NCBI RefSeq assembly: GCF_000336915.1
Contig: NZ_AOMD01000015.1
Span: forward strand, 1 to 64,000
Origin: Halococcus saccharolyticus DSM 5350
GTDB taxonomy: Archaea; Halobacteriota; Halobacteria; Halobacteriales; Halococcaceae
Direction: 5' to 3'
Length of the DNA: 64,000 bases
Positions 36,815 through 45,444 of the stretch are shown here, in pieces. How positions within the stretch are numbered: position 1 is the first letter of the stretch; each line of letters starts with the position of its first letter. The notes under the pieces were generated by a model, which made no database searches, was not told the origin of the DNA, and saw only the letters and a program-made list of their open reading frames with translations. A program made the translations under genes and the position numbers.

Positions 36815-39121
36815 ATGAGTGAGGAAGCGGGCCAATTAGAACGCAACCTCGGTTTTCTCGAGGCGATGACGCTGGGCGGCGGGACGATGATCGGAGCCGG
36901 TATTTTCATTCTCCCTGGGCTTGCCGCGGAGGGAGCTGGACCCGCGAGCTCGATCTCCTTTGTGATCGCTGGCGTCGTCGCACTGCTTGCGGCGGTGTCG
37001 CTATCGGAGCTAGCAACTGGAATGCCGATCGCTGGTGGCAGCTATCACTACGTCAACCGCGCGCTCGGCGGACTCTTCGGTAGCATCGTCGGCTGGGGAA
37101 TGTGGTCCGGATTGATGTTCGCAAGCGCCTTCTACATGATCGGATTCGGCCAGTACATCGTCGTGCCGCTTCCGTTCCTCGATGGACGAGTGCTCGTCGT
37201 TCTGTTGGGACTCATCGGGTTGGGGCTGATCACCGGGATCAACTTCTACGGCACCGACGAGTCCAGTGGCGCACAGAACCTCATGATCGGTGCGGAACTC
37301 GTGGTCGTTCTCGCCTACGTCGCACTCGGGGTGTTCTTTATCGAGCCCGGGAACCTCCAGGACTTCGCGCCGACGGGACCGTCGGGAGTACTCGCAACGA
37401 CGGGGATCGTCTTCGTGACGTACCTCGGCTTCGAGATAATCGCCACTGTCGCCGGAGAAATCGAGGAGCCAGGGCGGCTTATTCCGCTGACGATGATCCT
37501 TTCGGTGGTGTTGGTGACTATACTCTACGCGGCGATCATGATCATCAGCACCGGTGTCGTGCCGTATCAGGAACTAGGGGATTCGTTCGTCCCGGTGTCG
37601 GAAGTCGCATCGATCACTATGCTCGGGGTCATCGGAGTGGCAGCCGTCACGATCGCTGCGGCGATCGCGGCTATCTCGAGTTCAAACTCGTCGGTCCTCG
37701 CCGCCTCACGAGTCATCTACGCGATGGGACGTGATGGCTTGATGAGCGAGCGGTTGAACGTCACCCACGATCGGTTTGCCACTCCCCACCGAGCGATCAT
37801 GGCGACCGGTGGAGTAACGGGACTGCTGATTCTCGTCGGACTCCAAGTACAGGAGATCGTTGCCCTGTTGGCGCAAGTAGCTAGTTTCAGCTTTCTCGTC
37901 ACGTACGGATTGGTGCATATCGCTGTCGTCGTCTTCCGTCGTGCCGATCCTGACGTCTACGAACCGGACTTCGAAATTCCGGCTGCCCTGTATCCGGCTG
38001 TGCCGGTACTCGGCGTAGTGATGACCTTCGTCATCATCTCGCAGATGGAACTGCAGGTCATCCTCGTTGGGTTCGGGGTCGTCATCTTCGGCGTTGTATG
38101 GTACGTCGTCTACGTTGGAGGACAAGCGATAGAAACAGGGCTTATCGACGATGCGTTCGAGGATCCCGTTCAGGCGGCGATAGCCAAACTTCCAATAACA
38201 AGCAACGTCCCGGAAACCGTCGAACCATATCGGGTGGTCGTGCCGGTAGCGAACCCAGAGACACAACGCGAACTCTTACGGCTCGCTGCCGCCACCGCGC
38301 GTGCACACGCTGATGAGGGAACACCCGAGCTTATTGCGATCAACATCATCGAGGTCGATCCATCGACCGAGCGGAATATCGCATCCGAACGGCTCGAACA
38401 TCAGCGAACTCTCCTCGCAAACGCCCGTGATATCGCGGCGGAGATGCACGTCGATCTCCGAACCAGTGCGATAACTGCCGAACAGGCTGGTGAGGCGATT
38501 CTCGACGTCATCGAAGAGGAGACAGCTGACCAAACCCTTCTGGGTTGGTCCGGAACGCTGGATCGAGAGGAGCACGCGTTCAGTTCGACGATCGATCCGG
38601 TCGTCAAGCAGGCTCCGTGTGATGTCTCACTCGTTGAGATTCAGCAGCCGTCGATCGGAACACCTGTCGCGCTGGCGGGGCCGGGACCACACTCTCCTGT
38701 GGCCGCCCGACGTGCTGTCGATTTCGCAACTGTTGATGAGACCATCCCGACTCTCCTCAACGTCCAACCACCGAATAACGATGGCGACATCACGCCGACT
38801 GAACGGGGAACTGCGGCGATCCGATGGGTCGCTGAACGGGCGGGCCTCGCCCCTGACGAATACGAATCCGAGGTCATCATCGCCCGAGACGCTGAATCAG
38901 CGATTCTCGACGCTGTTGAGGAATACGATACTGTGTGTGTCGGGCTCTCCGAGCAACGAGATATCTCACGAATTCTGTTCGGATCGATTGCAGAGCGTAT
39001 CAGTCAGGAAGCTACAGGAAACGTTGGTATTATTCGTGGCACCAAACGCCTCGACCAATCTGGAATCGACGACCCACTCGCGCTGGTCGATGACCCCGAG
39101 ACCATATTCGCCCAAAAATGA
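36815..39121 (+). CDS. APC-family amino acid permease fused to two UspA domains
   Basis: 768 residues. N-terminal 430 or so: twelve-helix amino acid/polyamine permease (LEAMTLGGGTMIGAGIFILP for helix 1 with the GxG substrate loop, GYHYVNRALGGLFGS-like region, FVTYLGFEIIATVAGEIEEP helix 6). C-terminal tail from about 470: two UspA-like domains (VVVPVANPETQRELLRLAAA; PVALAGPGPHSPVAARRAVD). Such APC-Usp fusions are found in haloarchaea, with the Usp part thought to regulate transport. Substrate unknown. Stop lies 26 bases before MITE copy 2. Confidence 0.9.
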   Translation: MSEEAGQLERNLGFLEAMTLGGGTMIGAGIFILPGLAAEGAGPASSISFVIAGVVALLAAVSLSELATGMPIAGGSYHYVNRALGGLFGSIVGWGMWSGLMFASAFYMIGFGQYIVVPLPFLDGRVLVVLLGLIGLGLITGINFYGTDESSGAQNLMIGAELVVVLAYVALGVFFIEPGNLQDFAPTGPSGVLATTGIVFVTYLGFEIIATVAGEIEEPGRLIPLTMILSVVLVTILYAAIMIISTGVVPYQELGDSFVPVSEVASITMLGVIGVAAVTIAAAIAAISSSNSSVLAASRVIYAMGRDGLMSERLNVTHDRFATPHRAIMATGGVTGLLILVGLQVQEIVALLAQVASFSFLVTYGLVHIAVVVFRRADPDVYEPDFEIPAALYPAVPVLGVVMTFVIISQMELQVILVGFGVVIFGVVWYVVYVGGQAIETGLIDDAFEDPVQAAIAKLPITSNVPETVEPYRVVVPVANPETQRELLRLAAATARAHADEGTPELIAINIIEVDPSTERNIASERLEHQRTLLANARDIAAEMHVDLRTSAITAEQAGEAILDVIEEETADQTLLGWSGTLDREEHAFSSTIDPVVKQAPCDVSLVEIQQPSIGTPVALAGPGPHSPVAARRAVDFATVDETIPTLLNVQPPNNDGDITPTERGTAAIRWVAERAGLAPDEYESEVIIARDAESAILDAVEEYDTVCVGLSEQRDISRILFGSIAERISQEATGNVGIIRGTKRLDQSGIDDPLALVDDPETIFAQK

Positions 39122-39147
39122 CAATGAGCCAGCCATCATTAATGCAT

Positions 39148-39313
39148 AACGCTCTTACGAAGCACATTATTGGTAGGGGGCCGTCCGGCGGTTTTGTTCT
39201 GGATGAGTTGATCTGGAGAGAACGGCAGGCTCCTTCGGCGGGTCAATCGAGGGTTCTACGGGCTCGGAGCGAACCCCGCTATCGCCACCAACAATCTCCT
39301 TCATAAGAGCGTT
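39148..39313. mobile_element. MITE copy 2 (non-autonomous element)
   Basis: Left end AACGCTCTTACGAAGCACAT, right end revcomp AACGCTCTTATGAAGGAGAT, about 26-base imperfect inverted repeats. Internal sequence shares GAGTTGATCTGGAGAGA and GGTTCTACGGGCTCGGAGCG with 33959-34123. Target duplications are not clear. Copy is inserted just behind the APC-UspA gene and within 30 bases of the opposite-strand membrane gene. Confidence 0.85.
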
Positions 39314-39341
39314 GAACATTATTTCAAATGTACATCGCATA

Positions 39342-40523
39342 TCACCGTGCGTGGAATACAGCGATAATCTGGTAGACATATACAACTGTTCCGATGAGCG
39401 TCAGTAGCTCTCCGGTCAGAATCAGGAGCCTCAGTGGAACGACAAGGCCAACCACTTGAATGAGAAGACCACCAGCAAGGCATCCGATAGAAAGCAAGGC
39501 GGCGTGATTGGACGCCCCCCGAAAAGTCCCGATAGCGGGAGGATAGAATTGGTATGCGACGCCGACGATGGTGAGTCCCAGAAAGCCGAGCACATTGAGT
39601 CGAAAGTGAGCGAGCGCCAACGACGGCGTAAGGTGGCCGAGCGCGAATGACAACCCCAGTATGATCGCTAGTACGCCACTCGCTACGCCGGTGAGCACGC
39701 CGTAAAATCCGACACGTCGGCGCTCCGACCGGACGAACAGCACCCCATATACAAGGGCGAATCCGATCACAGCTACGGCTTCAATAACCGCGCCGAGTGC
39801 GAACCACGTACTACTGCTGCCGAGCGTCGTTGCGAGGAGTAGCGGTCCGAGCGCTCCCGCTGGAAGCACAAGGATGACGAGTCGTGCGGGTGGGGAGGCA
39901 ACCAGAAATCGCGGAAGCAATCGAAATCCGAGAGCGAAGACAAGCATTGTCGCCGTTCCCGCCGCGAGCAGATGGGAGACGCGTGGAAAGTACCCGTCAA
40001 AGAGCATCGGGAGAGTAGTGTGGATCGCGACCGCTTCGTATGAGCCGATCGCCAAGTAGCCCAGTGCGACCGGAACGAACCCGTTTGCAACCCGATCTAC
40101 TGAGCGTCGGTCGGCGTTCGCTTCCCCCGTTCCAGTCGCTTCTCCAGTGAGATTTCCACGGATCGTCCAGAGGAGGCCCACGAGAAACACGCCGACACCG
40201 AGTCCCCAGAGGATCGCACCAATGGGCTCAAGCCACTCCAAACCCGGTAGAACTGACGAAACGGCAAGACTACATGTTCCACCGACCGTGAGGGGAAACT
40301 GTACCGCGGGCGCACGAGTGATTTCGAGTTCACGTTCGAAATACGACGGGACGAGCGAGTAGGCCTTCCCAAAGATCATGTGGAGGACGAACCCGAACAT
40401 GCCGAGCAGCACCTCCGTTCGGCGCGGGAAACCGACCAGCATACCGATCTGCCACACTAACAGGAACAGAGCACTAATGAGGACATATCGACGCGCCCAC
40501 CGTGAAACGATGGCTGCGCTCAT
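39342..40523 (-). CDS. NnrS / heme-copper oxidase subunit I-like membrane protein
   Basis: 393 residues, about twelve helices. Conserved His positions in helix context: LHMIFGKAYSLVPSYFEREL, VSHLLAAGTATMLVFALGF, AHFRLNVLGFLGLTIVGVAY, similar in placement to heme ligands in CcoN-like/NnrS proteins. These proteins are linked to NO and heme-copper metabolism. The last gene of a three-gene run (41590 to 39342) behind a candidate NarO-type palindrome. No copper-site tyrosine-histidine pair is recognised, so catalysis is doubtful. Confidence 0.6.
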   Translation of the reverse strand: MSAAIVSRWARRYVLISALFLLVWQIGMLVGFPRRTEVLLGMFGFVLHMIFGKAYSLVPSYFERELEITRAPAVQFPLTVGGTCSLAVSSVLPGLEWLEPIGAILWGLGVGVFLVGLLWTIRGNLTGEATGTGEANADRRSVDRVANGFVPVALGYLAIGSYEAVAIHTTLPMLFDGYFPRVSHLLAAGTATMLVFALGFRLLPRFLVASPPARLVILVLPAGALGPLLLATTLGSSSTWFALGAVIEAVAVIGFALVYGVLFVRSERRRVGFYGVLTGVASGVLAIILGLSFALGHLTPSLALAHFRLNVLGFLGLTIVGVAYQFYPPAIGTFRGASNHAALLSIGCLAGGLLIQVVGLVVPLRLLILTGELLTLIGTVVYVYQIIAVFHAR

Positions 40524-40617
40524 CCCGCTTCACAACAGATAGACGCTTGCCGCTGCGATCGGGATGTATTTGTCACAATCATCGATTGACTCGTTCGATA
40601 GTTGAGACTCGACCCAT

Positions 40618-41001
40618 CTATCCGTCGTCTGCTTGTGGATCGAACTCATCGCGCCGAATCCCTGCTCTAACAGGATCGTGTTCGGCGTCCGACGGCGGTG
40701 GGGCCGTCACCAGTAATGCTTCCAACTCCGTGTCATCGGCCCTCACTCCTCGATCGGTCCCTGCTTTCACGACGACAACGTCGCCTGGCTCAACGATGTG
40801 CTCCTCTGACCCTTCGCGGATCACACCAGTTCCTGACTGGACAGCGATCGTGACGTCGCTGTCGGGGGCATGGACCGGAATGAACTGTCCTGGCCCGAAG
40901 TAGCCGAGGGCGACCTTCATCCGCTCGCTCTTTGAGACGGTCTGAGCTGCGAACTGTTCGTCGTTGTACGCGCGTTCTGTATCGAAATCAGTGCTAACCA
41001 T
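40618..41001 (-). CDS. Cupin-domain protein
   Basis: 127 residues. Small beta-barrel cupin: ALGYFGPGQFIPVHAPDSDV with metal-ligand pattern G(x)5HxH-like reduced to PVHAPDSD, then the second motif EHIVEPGDVVVVKAGTDRGV. The second histidine of motif 1 and that of motif 2 are not clear, so metal binding may be partial. Part of the minus-strand operon, 10 bases downstream of the unknown gene at 41012-41590. Function unknown, possibly anaerobic respiration-linked. Confidence 0.8.
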   Translation of the reverse strand: MVSTDFDTERAYNDEQFAAQTVSKSERMKVALGYFGPGQFIPVHAPDSDVTIAVQSGTGVIREGSEEHIVEPGDVVVVKAGTDRGVRADDTELEALLVTAPPPSDAEHDPVRAGIRRDEFDPQADDG

Positions 41002-41011
41002 CTATCTTATA

Positions 41012-41590
41012 TCAAAAGGGCGTGGTTGGGCCAGATCGCTGCCCAATGTCTGTCGGTGTGACTCCCTGTCCTCCCTCTTCTGATGGGGTAGTACAAGCGT
41101 CGTCTCCTGATTCGAGGTACTCATCTTCGAGATCGGCGAGTTCGTCGTTGATCTCACCGCTTCGATGATGCATCGGATGAACGCGAACACTGACGAGATC
41201 GTATTCATGACGTTTCGTCAACCCGTTCCACGCACGGAACGAACCGACCGTAAGCGTGTGGCTCTGCGGACAGAACGGTGTCGTTGGGGTGAACTCGGCA
41301 TGAAGCGTCCGTTGGTCGTCGACGTCCTCCGCATACCGATAGCCAGCACTCGGATGACGGTGGTCGAGATTGAGTTGAGCGAGGTTATAGCCGAAGGTCA
41401 TGTCGTAGACTCCCCGCTCTTCGAACAACTGTTTCGTCAGGCTGTGGAACGCCGCGTGATCTTCTTGTGACAGTAGGTCTTGGCCGTCGAGAAACGTTCC
41501 TGGCTCCGGAAGATGGTCGGGAACGAACTCGTCGTACGTGTCGAAGATAGCGTCGTCTGATCCCGAGAACGGTGACGGGAAATCGGACAT
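41012..41590 (-). CDS. Conserved haloarchaeal protein of unknown function
   Basis: 192 residues starting MSDFPSPFSGSDDAIFDTYD. Best-preserved part: NLAQLNLDHRHPSAGYRYAE, TPTTPFCPQSHTLTVGSFRA, HEYDLVSVRVHPMHHRSGEI. Cys/His-rich middle (CPQSH, HPMHH) suggests metal binding; some resemblance in the CPQSHTL segment to DUF59/MIP18-like iron-sulfur helpers but not enough to call. First gene of an operon with the cupin and the NnrS-like gene, with a CGAA-N4-TTCG palindrome 36 bases before its ATG. Does not resemble a characterised enzyme. Confidence 0.75.
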   Translation of the reverse strand: MSDFPSPFSGSDDAIFDTYDEFVPDHLPEPGTFLDGQDLLSQEDHAAFHSLTKQLFEERGVYDMTFGYNLAQLNLDHRHPSAGYRYAEDVDDQRTLHAEFTPTTPFCPQSHTLTVGSFRAWNGLTKRHEYDLVSVRVHPMHHRSGEINDELADLEDEYLESGDDACTTPSEEGGQGVTPTDIGQRSGPTTPF

Positions 41591-41626
41591 AGCTGCGTGT
41601 TGGATGCGAGCGAGTGTAGGTGCCGT

Positions 41627-41642
41627 CCCGAACCTGTTCGGG
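41627..41642. promoter_or_regulatory. Candidate NarO/DmsR-type operator
   Basis: CCCGAACCTGTTCGGG: a palindrome with central CGAA-CCTG-TTCG. CGAA-N4-TTCG is, as I recall, the motif described for the NarO/DmsR anaerobic regulators of Haloferax volcanii. It lies 36 bases before the start of the minus-strand operon ending at 39342. The same motif occurs at 49987-49998. Confidence 0.7.
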
Positions 41643-41781
41643 TTACCCGGGTGAATTTTGCCACCCTCCACAACGAATTCCTCTCTCAGGTGGCCGATTG
41701 ACCAAATCGTGTAAGAATTGCGGAAGTTACTTCTCGACAGCAAATGATGTTACGTCTCTCGGTTGTGGTCCTCACACACCC

Positions 41782-41793
41782 CAAATCCATTCG
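41782..41793. promoter_or_regulatory. Near-match to the same operator, before the truncated hemoglobin
   Basis: CAAATCCATTCG differs from CGAA-N4-TTCG at one position. It is followed by ATTAATTG (TATA-like, 41803-41810) and then the hemoglobin start about 20-25 bases on, the spacing of a leaderless transcript activated from just upstream. Weaker than the two perfect sites. Confidence 0.4.
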
Positions 41794-41831
41794 GGTAAAG
41801 ACATTAATTGATGACCCTCCATCCACTGATG

Positions 41832-42197
41832 ATGTCAGCAACCAGTTCGATGTACGAAGACATCGGTGGTAACGAGGCTATCGAAGCAGTAGTTTCGGAT
41901 TTCTACAAGCGCGTCCTCGACGATCCCCTTCTGGAACCATACTTCGAGGAGACCGATATGGACGCTCTCTTCGCTCACCAGGTCCAGTTCGTCAGTGCTG
42001 TGGCCGGTGGTCCCGTCGACTACGAAGGCGACGATATGCAGAATGCTCACGAGGGAATGGCCATTACCGAGGAGGCGTTCTCACACGTTGCCGGGCATCT
42101 CGCGGACGCTCTCCGCGCGAACGGTGTCTCAGAACCTCATGTCGAAACCATCATTGAGGAAGTCGCGACGCTCGAAGACGACGTCGTCGGCCAGTAG
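41832..42197 (+). CDS. Group I/II truncated hemoglobin
   Basis: 121 residues. Typical truncated globin: MYEDIGGNEAIEAVVSDFYK, VLDDPLLEPYFEETDMDALF, AHQVQFVSAVAGGPVDYEG, then the proximal-His helix NAHEGMAITEEAFSHVAGHL. Heme-binding protein usually tied to NO detoxification or O2 handling. Start chosen for the ATG behind the TATA-like element; ATGs at 41811 and 41829 also fit. Its neighbours are NO/nitrite-type genes. Glycine and Phe heme pocket residues (YFEE, DYEG) are kept; the B10 Tyr equivalent appears in DFYKRVL. Confidence 0.9.
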   Translation: MSATSSMYEDIGGNEAIEAVVSDFYKRVLDDPLLEPYFEETDMDALFAHQVQFVSAVAGGPVDYEGDDMQNAHEGMAITEEAFSHVAGHLADALRANGVSEPHVETIIEEVATLEDDVVGQ

Positions 42198-42240
42198 CAC
42201 CCTGTAACAACTCTCTCCCAGCCAACCGGAGTGACCGCAT

Positions 42241-43000
42241 GGCACTGCTAGATTGAGGTTGAACTGAGCGGAGTTCTTCGAGGCGGTTGGAACCATGCTC
42301 GAAGAACTCCAGGTAGAGGTCACGAACTGCTCGGATGTGCCGTTTTTGGACACGGATCGGACGAGCACGCCAGCCTGGTTGATCAGGCTGGCGTGCGCTG
42401 CTCACGCCGCCGCAGCGTCGCTGGCGGAGTGCTGCGACCTCTGCGAGTGGTTCGGCGTCAGCCGAACCCGAGCCGCCATCCACCACTGGTACCAGTCATA
42501 CGCTGAACACTACGACCAGGACTTCACCGCCGAACCTGATCGTGTCGCCGTCGACGAGAAACAGATCCAACTCGAAGAAGAGCGGAAGGTCTGGCTCTAC
42601 GCCGCTATCGATGTCGATTCGAAAGTCGTGCTCCACGCACGACTTTCTCAAAATCGCGGCACCGAGCCCGCAACGACATTCTTACGCGAACTCAAAGAGG
42701 AACACCGCGTCTCCGACGCGGAGTTCCTCGTCGACGGCATGGGCTACCTGACGGCACTGGCTAAAACCGATCTTCTCGGCGACCTCAACTACTCCGACCG
42801 GAACATCGTCGAGAAACTGTTCCAGACCTACACCATGCGTGTCGGTCGATTCCACGAGACGTGGAACGGCAGTCAGCCAAGCGCCGAGCGCTGGCTGACT
42901 GCCTACACCGCCTACTACAATCGTCTCAGGAGCCACCAAGCGCTGGAGAATCAGCCGCCGATCGAAGCGCTCGAACGGGAGGGCTCAATCTAGCAGTGCC
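42241..43000 (+). mobile_element. Complete IS6-family insertion sequence
   Basis: 760 bases with perfect 17-bp terminal inverted repeats, GGCACTGCTAGATTGAG at 42241-42257 and its complement at 42984-43000. An 8-bp target duplication GACCGCAT flanks both ends (42233-42240 and 43001-43008). One transposase gene. Intact ends and duplications point to a recent insertion, between the truncated hemoglobin gene and the multicopper oxidase. Confidence 0.95.
42295..42993 (+). CDS. IS6-family transposase
   Basis: 232 residues. N-terminal HTH/zinc-like part (LAECCDLCEWFGVSRTRAAI), DDE catalytic residues in DRVAVDEKQIQLEEERKVWL (D), SDAEFLVDGMGYLTALAKTD (D), and NRLRSHQALENQPPIEALER (E, in the C-terminal helix). 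Stops 7 bases before the right terminal repeat's end. Looks intact and potentially active. Confidence 0.95.
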   Translation: MLEELQVEVTNCSDVPFLDTDRTSTPAWLIRLACAAHAAAASLAECCDLCEWFGVSRTRAAIHHWYQSYAEHYDQDFTAEPDRVAVDEKQIQLEEERKVWLYAAIDVDSKVVLHARLSQNRGTEPATTFLRELKEEHRVSDAEFLVDGMGYLTALAKTDLLGDLNYSDRNIVEKLFQTYTMRVGRFHETWNGSQPSAERWLTAYTAYYNRLRSHQALENQPPIEALEREGSI

Positions 43001-43131
43001 GACCGCATACATGTGTACTCGAAGCCCGATCAAAAACACCTATGAAGCTCGAGTGCGTGTAGCGCCGTTCCCAGTCGCTGAGAATTGGGTTCGCGGTTTA
43101 TTCTCTCACTTCTCGAACGATCAACTGTATC

Positions 43132-44292
43132 ATGACCGACCGTATCGGCGCACCCGGCACGGGTATCTCGCGGCGTGAATTCCTGGCGGCAAGCGGTGGT
43201 GTCGGCACGGCAGTGCTGGCGGGCTGTACGGCAATCGACCAGAAATCGTCGACGAACCCGACCCTTGGGGACCCACCGGCAAACGTGAGTGGCGACGGCG
43301 GTAAACTCCCGTACACGTCCCCACCCGAGGTCGTGCAGGTCGACGAACAGGGTGGGAAGGTGACGCTCAGCACCCAGCAGTGCAGACACGCGGTCCACCC
43401 GAAGGAGACGATGGGCGGACCGATTGAGCTCCCCCAGGTTTGGGCGTTCAAGGCCGACGACGGTCCCGCGAGCGTTCCAGGGCCGATCCTCCGCACCACC
43501 GAGGGCAACGACATGGAGGTGACGCTGGACAACTCGAACGGGATGCGCCCGCACACGGTTCACTTCCACGGGTCTCAGACCACGTGGAAAAACGACGGCG
43601 TGCCGACCACGACCGGCATCGAAGTCGGCCCCGGTGAGAAACACACCTACACCATCCCGGCGAACGTCCCTGGGACCCACTTCTATCACTGCCACTATCA
43701 GACCCATCGCCACATCGACATGGGGATGTACGGGATTCTTCGGATCGATCCGAAGGGGTACGAGCCCGCCGACAAGGAGTACTTCATGACGGTGAAAGAG
43801 TGGGATTCGCGACTCAACCGGATGATGGCCGGCGAGGACGCCCAGTACAGCCCGCGGCAACGCAACCCCGACGTGTTCACCATCAACGGAAAGAGCGCGC
43901 CGCGGTCCTTCCACCCTGAGGATGGCTCGCCGATCATCGTCGACAAGGGCGACTCGGTTCGAGTCCACCTCGTCAACGGCGGGTACATGGCCCATCCGCT
44001 CCACACCCACAACCACCGCTTCGAGGTGGTCGAATCCGACGGTGGCCAGATCCCTGAAGCCGCACGATACACTCAAGATGTCGCCAACATCGCCCCTGCG
44101 GAACGCCGCACCATCGAGTTCACCGCCGATGCTGATCCCGGTATCTACCTCCTGCATTGCCACAAAGTCCACCACGTGATGAACAGGGACAGCTATCCTG
44201 GCGGGATGCTCGGGGCGATCGTCTATCGCGAGGCAATGAATTCGGACATCTTCGCCCAGCTCATGGAGTACGCCGGCTACGACGGAGAGTGA
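43132..44292 (+). CDS. Two-domain multicopper oxidase, Tat lipoprotein (NirK-like neighbourhood)
   Basis: 386 residues. Twin-arginine motif SRREFLAASGG and lipobox VLAGC for export and anchoring. Two cupredoxin domains. Domain 1: HTVHFHGSQTTWKND (HFH), then THFYHCHYQTHRHIDMGMYG. Domain 2: HPLHTHNHRFEVVE, then YLLHCHKVHHVMNRDSYPGG. Both HCH segments are followed by His and a distant Met, so a type 1 copper could sit in each domain, with trinuclear histidines between. That is the type A two-domain oxidase pattern and not the classic NirK T1-Cys block. Substrate unknown: nitrite, metal or phenol. Halocyanin gene follows 5 bases on. Confidence 0.88.
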   Translation: MTDRIGAPGTGISRREFLAASGGVGTAVLAGCTAIDQKSSTNPTLGDPPANVSGDGGKLPYTSPPEVVQVDEQGGKVTLSTQQCRHAVHPKETMGGPIELPQVWAFKADDGPASVPGPILRTTEGNDMEVTLDNSNGMRPHTVHFHGSQTTWKNDGVPTTTGIEVGPGEKHTYTIPANVPGTHFYHCHYQTHRHIDMGMYGILRIDPKGYEPADKEYFMTVKEWDSRLNRMMAGEDAQYSPRQRNPDVFTINGKSAPRSFHPEDGSPIIVDKGDSVRVHLVNGGYMAHPLHTHNHRFEVVESDGGQIPEAARYTQDVANIAPAERRTIEFTADADPGIYLLHCHKVHHVMNRDSYPGGMLGAIVYREAMNSDIFAQLMEYAGYDGE

Positions 44293-44297
44293 TCTCA

Positions 44298-45335
44298 ATG
44301 GAAGCAACGAGAGTACAACCGAGTGCGAGGCAGGTCGACCGGCGAGGGTTCCTGAAGGCCGCTGGCGGGACGGCAGTCGGCGTCGGAGCGATCGGAGCCA
44401 CGGCAGGAACTGCTAGCGCACAGGAAGGAAGCGACGCTGCAGGCGGGTGGTTCGGCGGTGTCAGCAACTACGAGAGCGTCGTCGACAAGACGGGACAAAG
44501 CCAAATCGAGATCAGCGTCGGTGCGAAGGGTAACGGCGGGAACTTCGCGTTCTCGCCGCCGGCTATTCGCGTCGACGCTGGGACGACAGTCACGTGGAAG
44601 TGGACAGGTGAGGGTGGTGGCCACAACGTGGTTGCCGAAAACGGCGCGTTCGAGAGTGACATAGCAAGCGAGGCCGGCCACACGTTTGAACACACCTTCG
44701 AGACGGAGGGGGCGGTCAAATACGCCTGCCTGCCGCACAAGAGTATGGGAATGCGAGGAGCAGTCCTCGTTGGTGCTGATGCGACCATCGATACCGGATC
44801 GAAGCAGGCCAGTGGTGAATCGTCGACACCGTACGGTGGCTGGCTCGACGATACCGAGAACTTCGAGAACGTCGTCGATTTGTCCGACCGTGATCGAGTT
44901 GAGATTCAGGTGGGTGCAGCAGGCAATGGTGGGAATTTCGCGTTCTCACCACCGGCGATCCATATCAACCCGAAGACGACTGTCGTCTGGCGGCGGATCG
45001 AGGACAACACCGCGCTTAGCGTGGTTGCCGAAGACGAGTCGTTCTGGACCGATTTCGACGAAGAAACTGGCGAGGCGTTCGAGTGGACGTTCACCGGCAA
45101 TCGCGTCGTGAAATACTCCTGTCCGGCGTACGAGGAACTCGGGATGAAGGGGTTGATCGTCGTCGGGAATCCCGATCTCCCGACGATCGGCGAAGTGGTG
45201 TCGACGCCGTGGGGCGGCGCGCTGGCCGGAAGCGGTCTGATGGCGGTTCTCTCACCGGTTGCATTCGGCGTGTTCCTTGCGATTCATGGAACTGGTGACG
45301 CCGACTCGACCGAAACATCCGACCGACAAGGATGA
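44298..45335 (+). CDS. Two-domain halocyanin (blue copper protein), Tat-exported
   Basis: 345 residues. Signal QVDRRGFLKAAGGTAVGVGA, then two halocyanin-like cupredoxin domains and a C-terminal hydrophobic anchor (ALAGSGLMAVLSPVAFGVFL). Domain 1 has all ligands: GGGHNVVAENGAF (His) and VKYACLPHKSMGMRG (Cys, His, Met). Domain 2 has IEDNTALSVVAEDESFW (no His) and VKYSCPAYEELGMKG (Cys and Met but His replaced by Tyr), so its copper site is probably lost. Electron donor or acceptor for the adjacent oxidase, outside the membrane. ATG at 44298; 5 bases after the oxidase stop. Confidence 0.93.
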   Translation: MEATRVQPSARQVDRRGFLKAAGGTAVGVGAIGATAGTASAQEGSDAAGGWFGGVSNYESVVDKTGQSQIEISVGAKGNGGNFAFSPPAIRVDAGTTVTWKWTGEGGGHNVVAENGAFESDIASEAGHTFEHTFETEGAVKYACLPHKSMGMRGAVLVGADATIDTGSKQASGESSTPYGGWLDDTENFENVVDLSDRDRVEIQVGAAGNGGNFAFSPPAIHINPKTTVVWRRIEDNTALSVVAEDESFWTDFDEETGEAFEWTFTGNRVVKYSCPAYEELGMKGLIVVGNPDLPTIGEVVSTPWGGALAGSGLMAVLSPVAFGVFLAIHGTGDADSTETSDRQG

Positions 45336-45444
45336 GATCCCCCATCCCTGGGGGCGTACCAAACGCTCACTCGTGAAGCGGTTCTCGTCATAACGACCCA
45401 GTTCCACGCTGACCGATCGGTTTCGGAACAGAAGTAGGGGAGAT

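Noticed and set aside
43030-44307. 425-codon minus-strand frame over the two-domain oxidase
   Set aside because: Opposite strand of a gene with a Tat signal and intact copper ligands.
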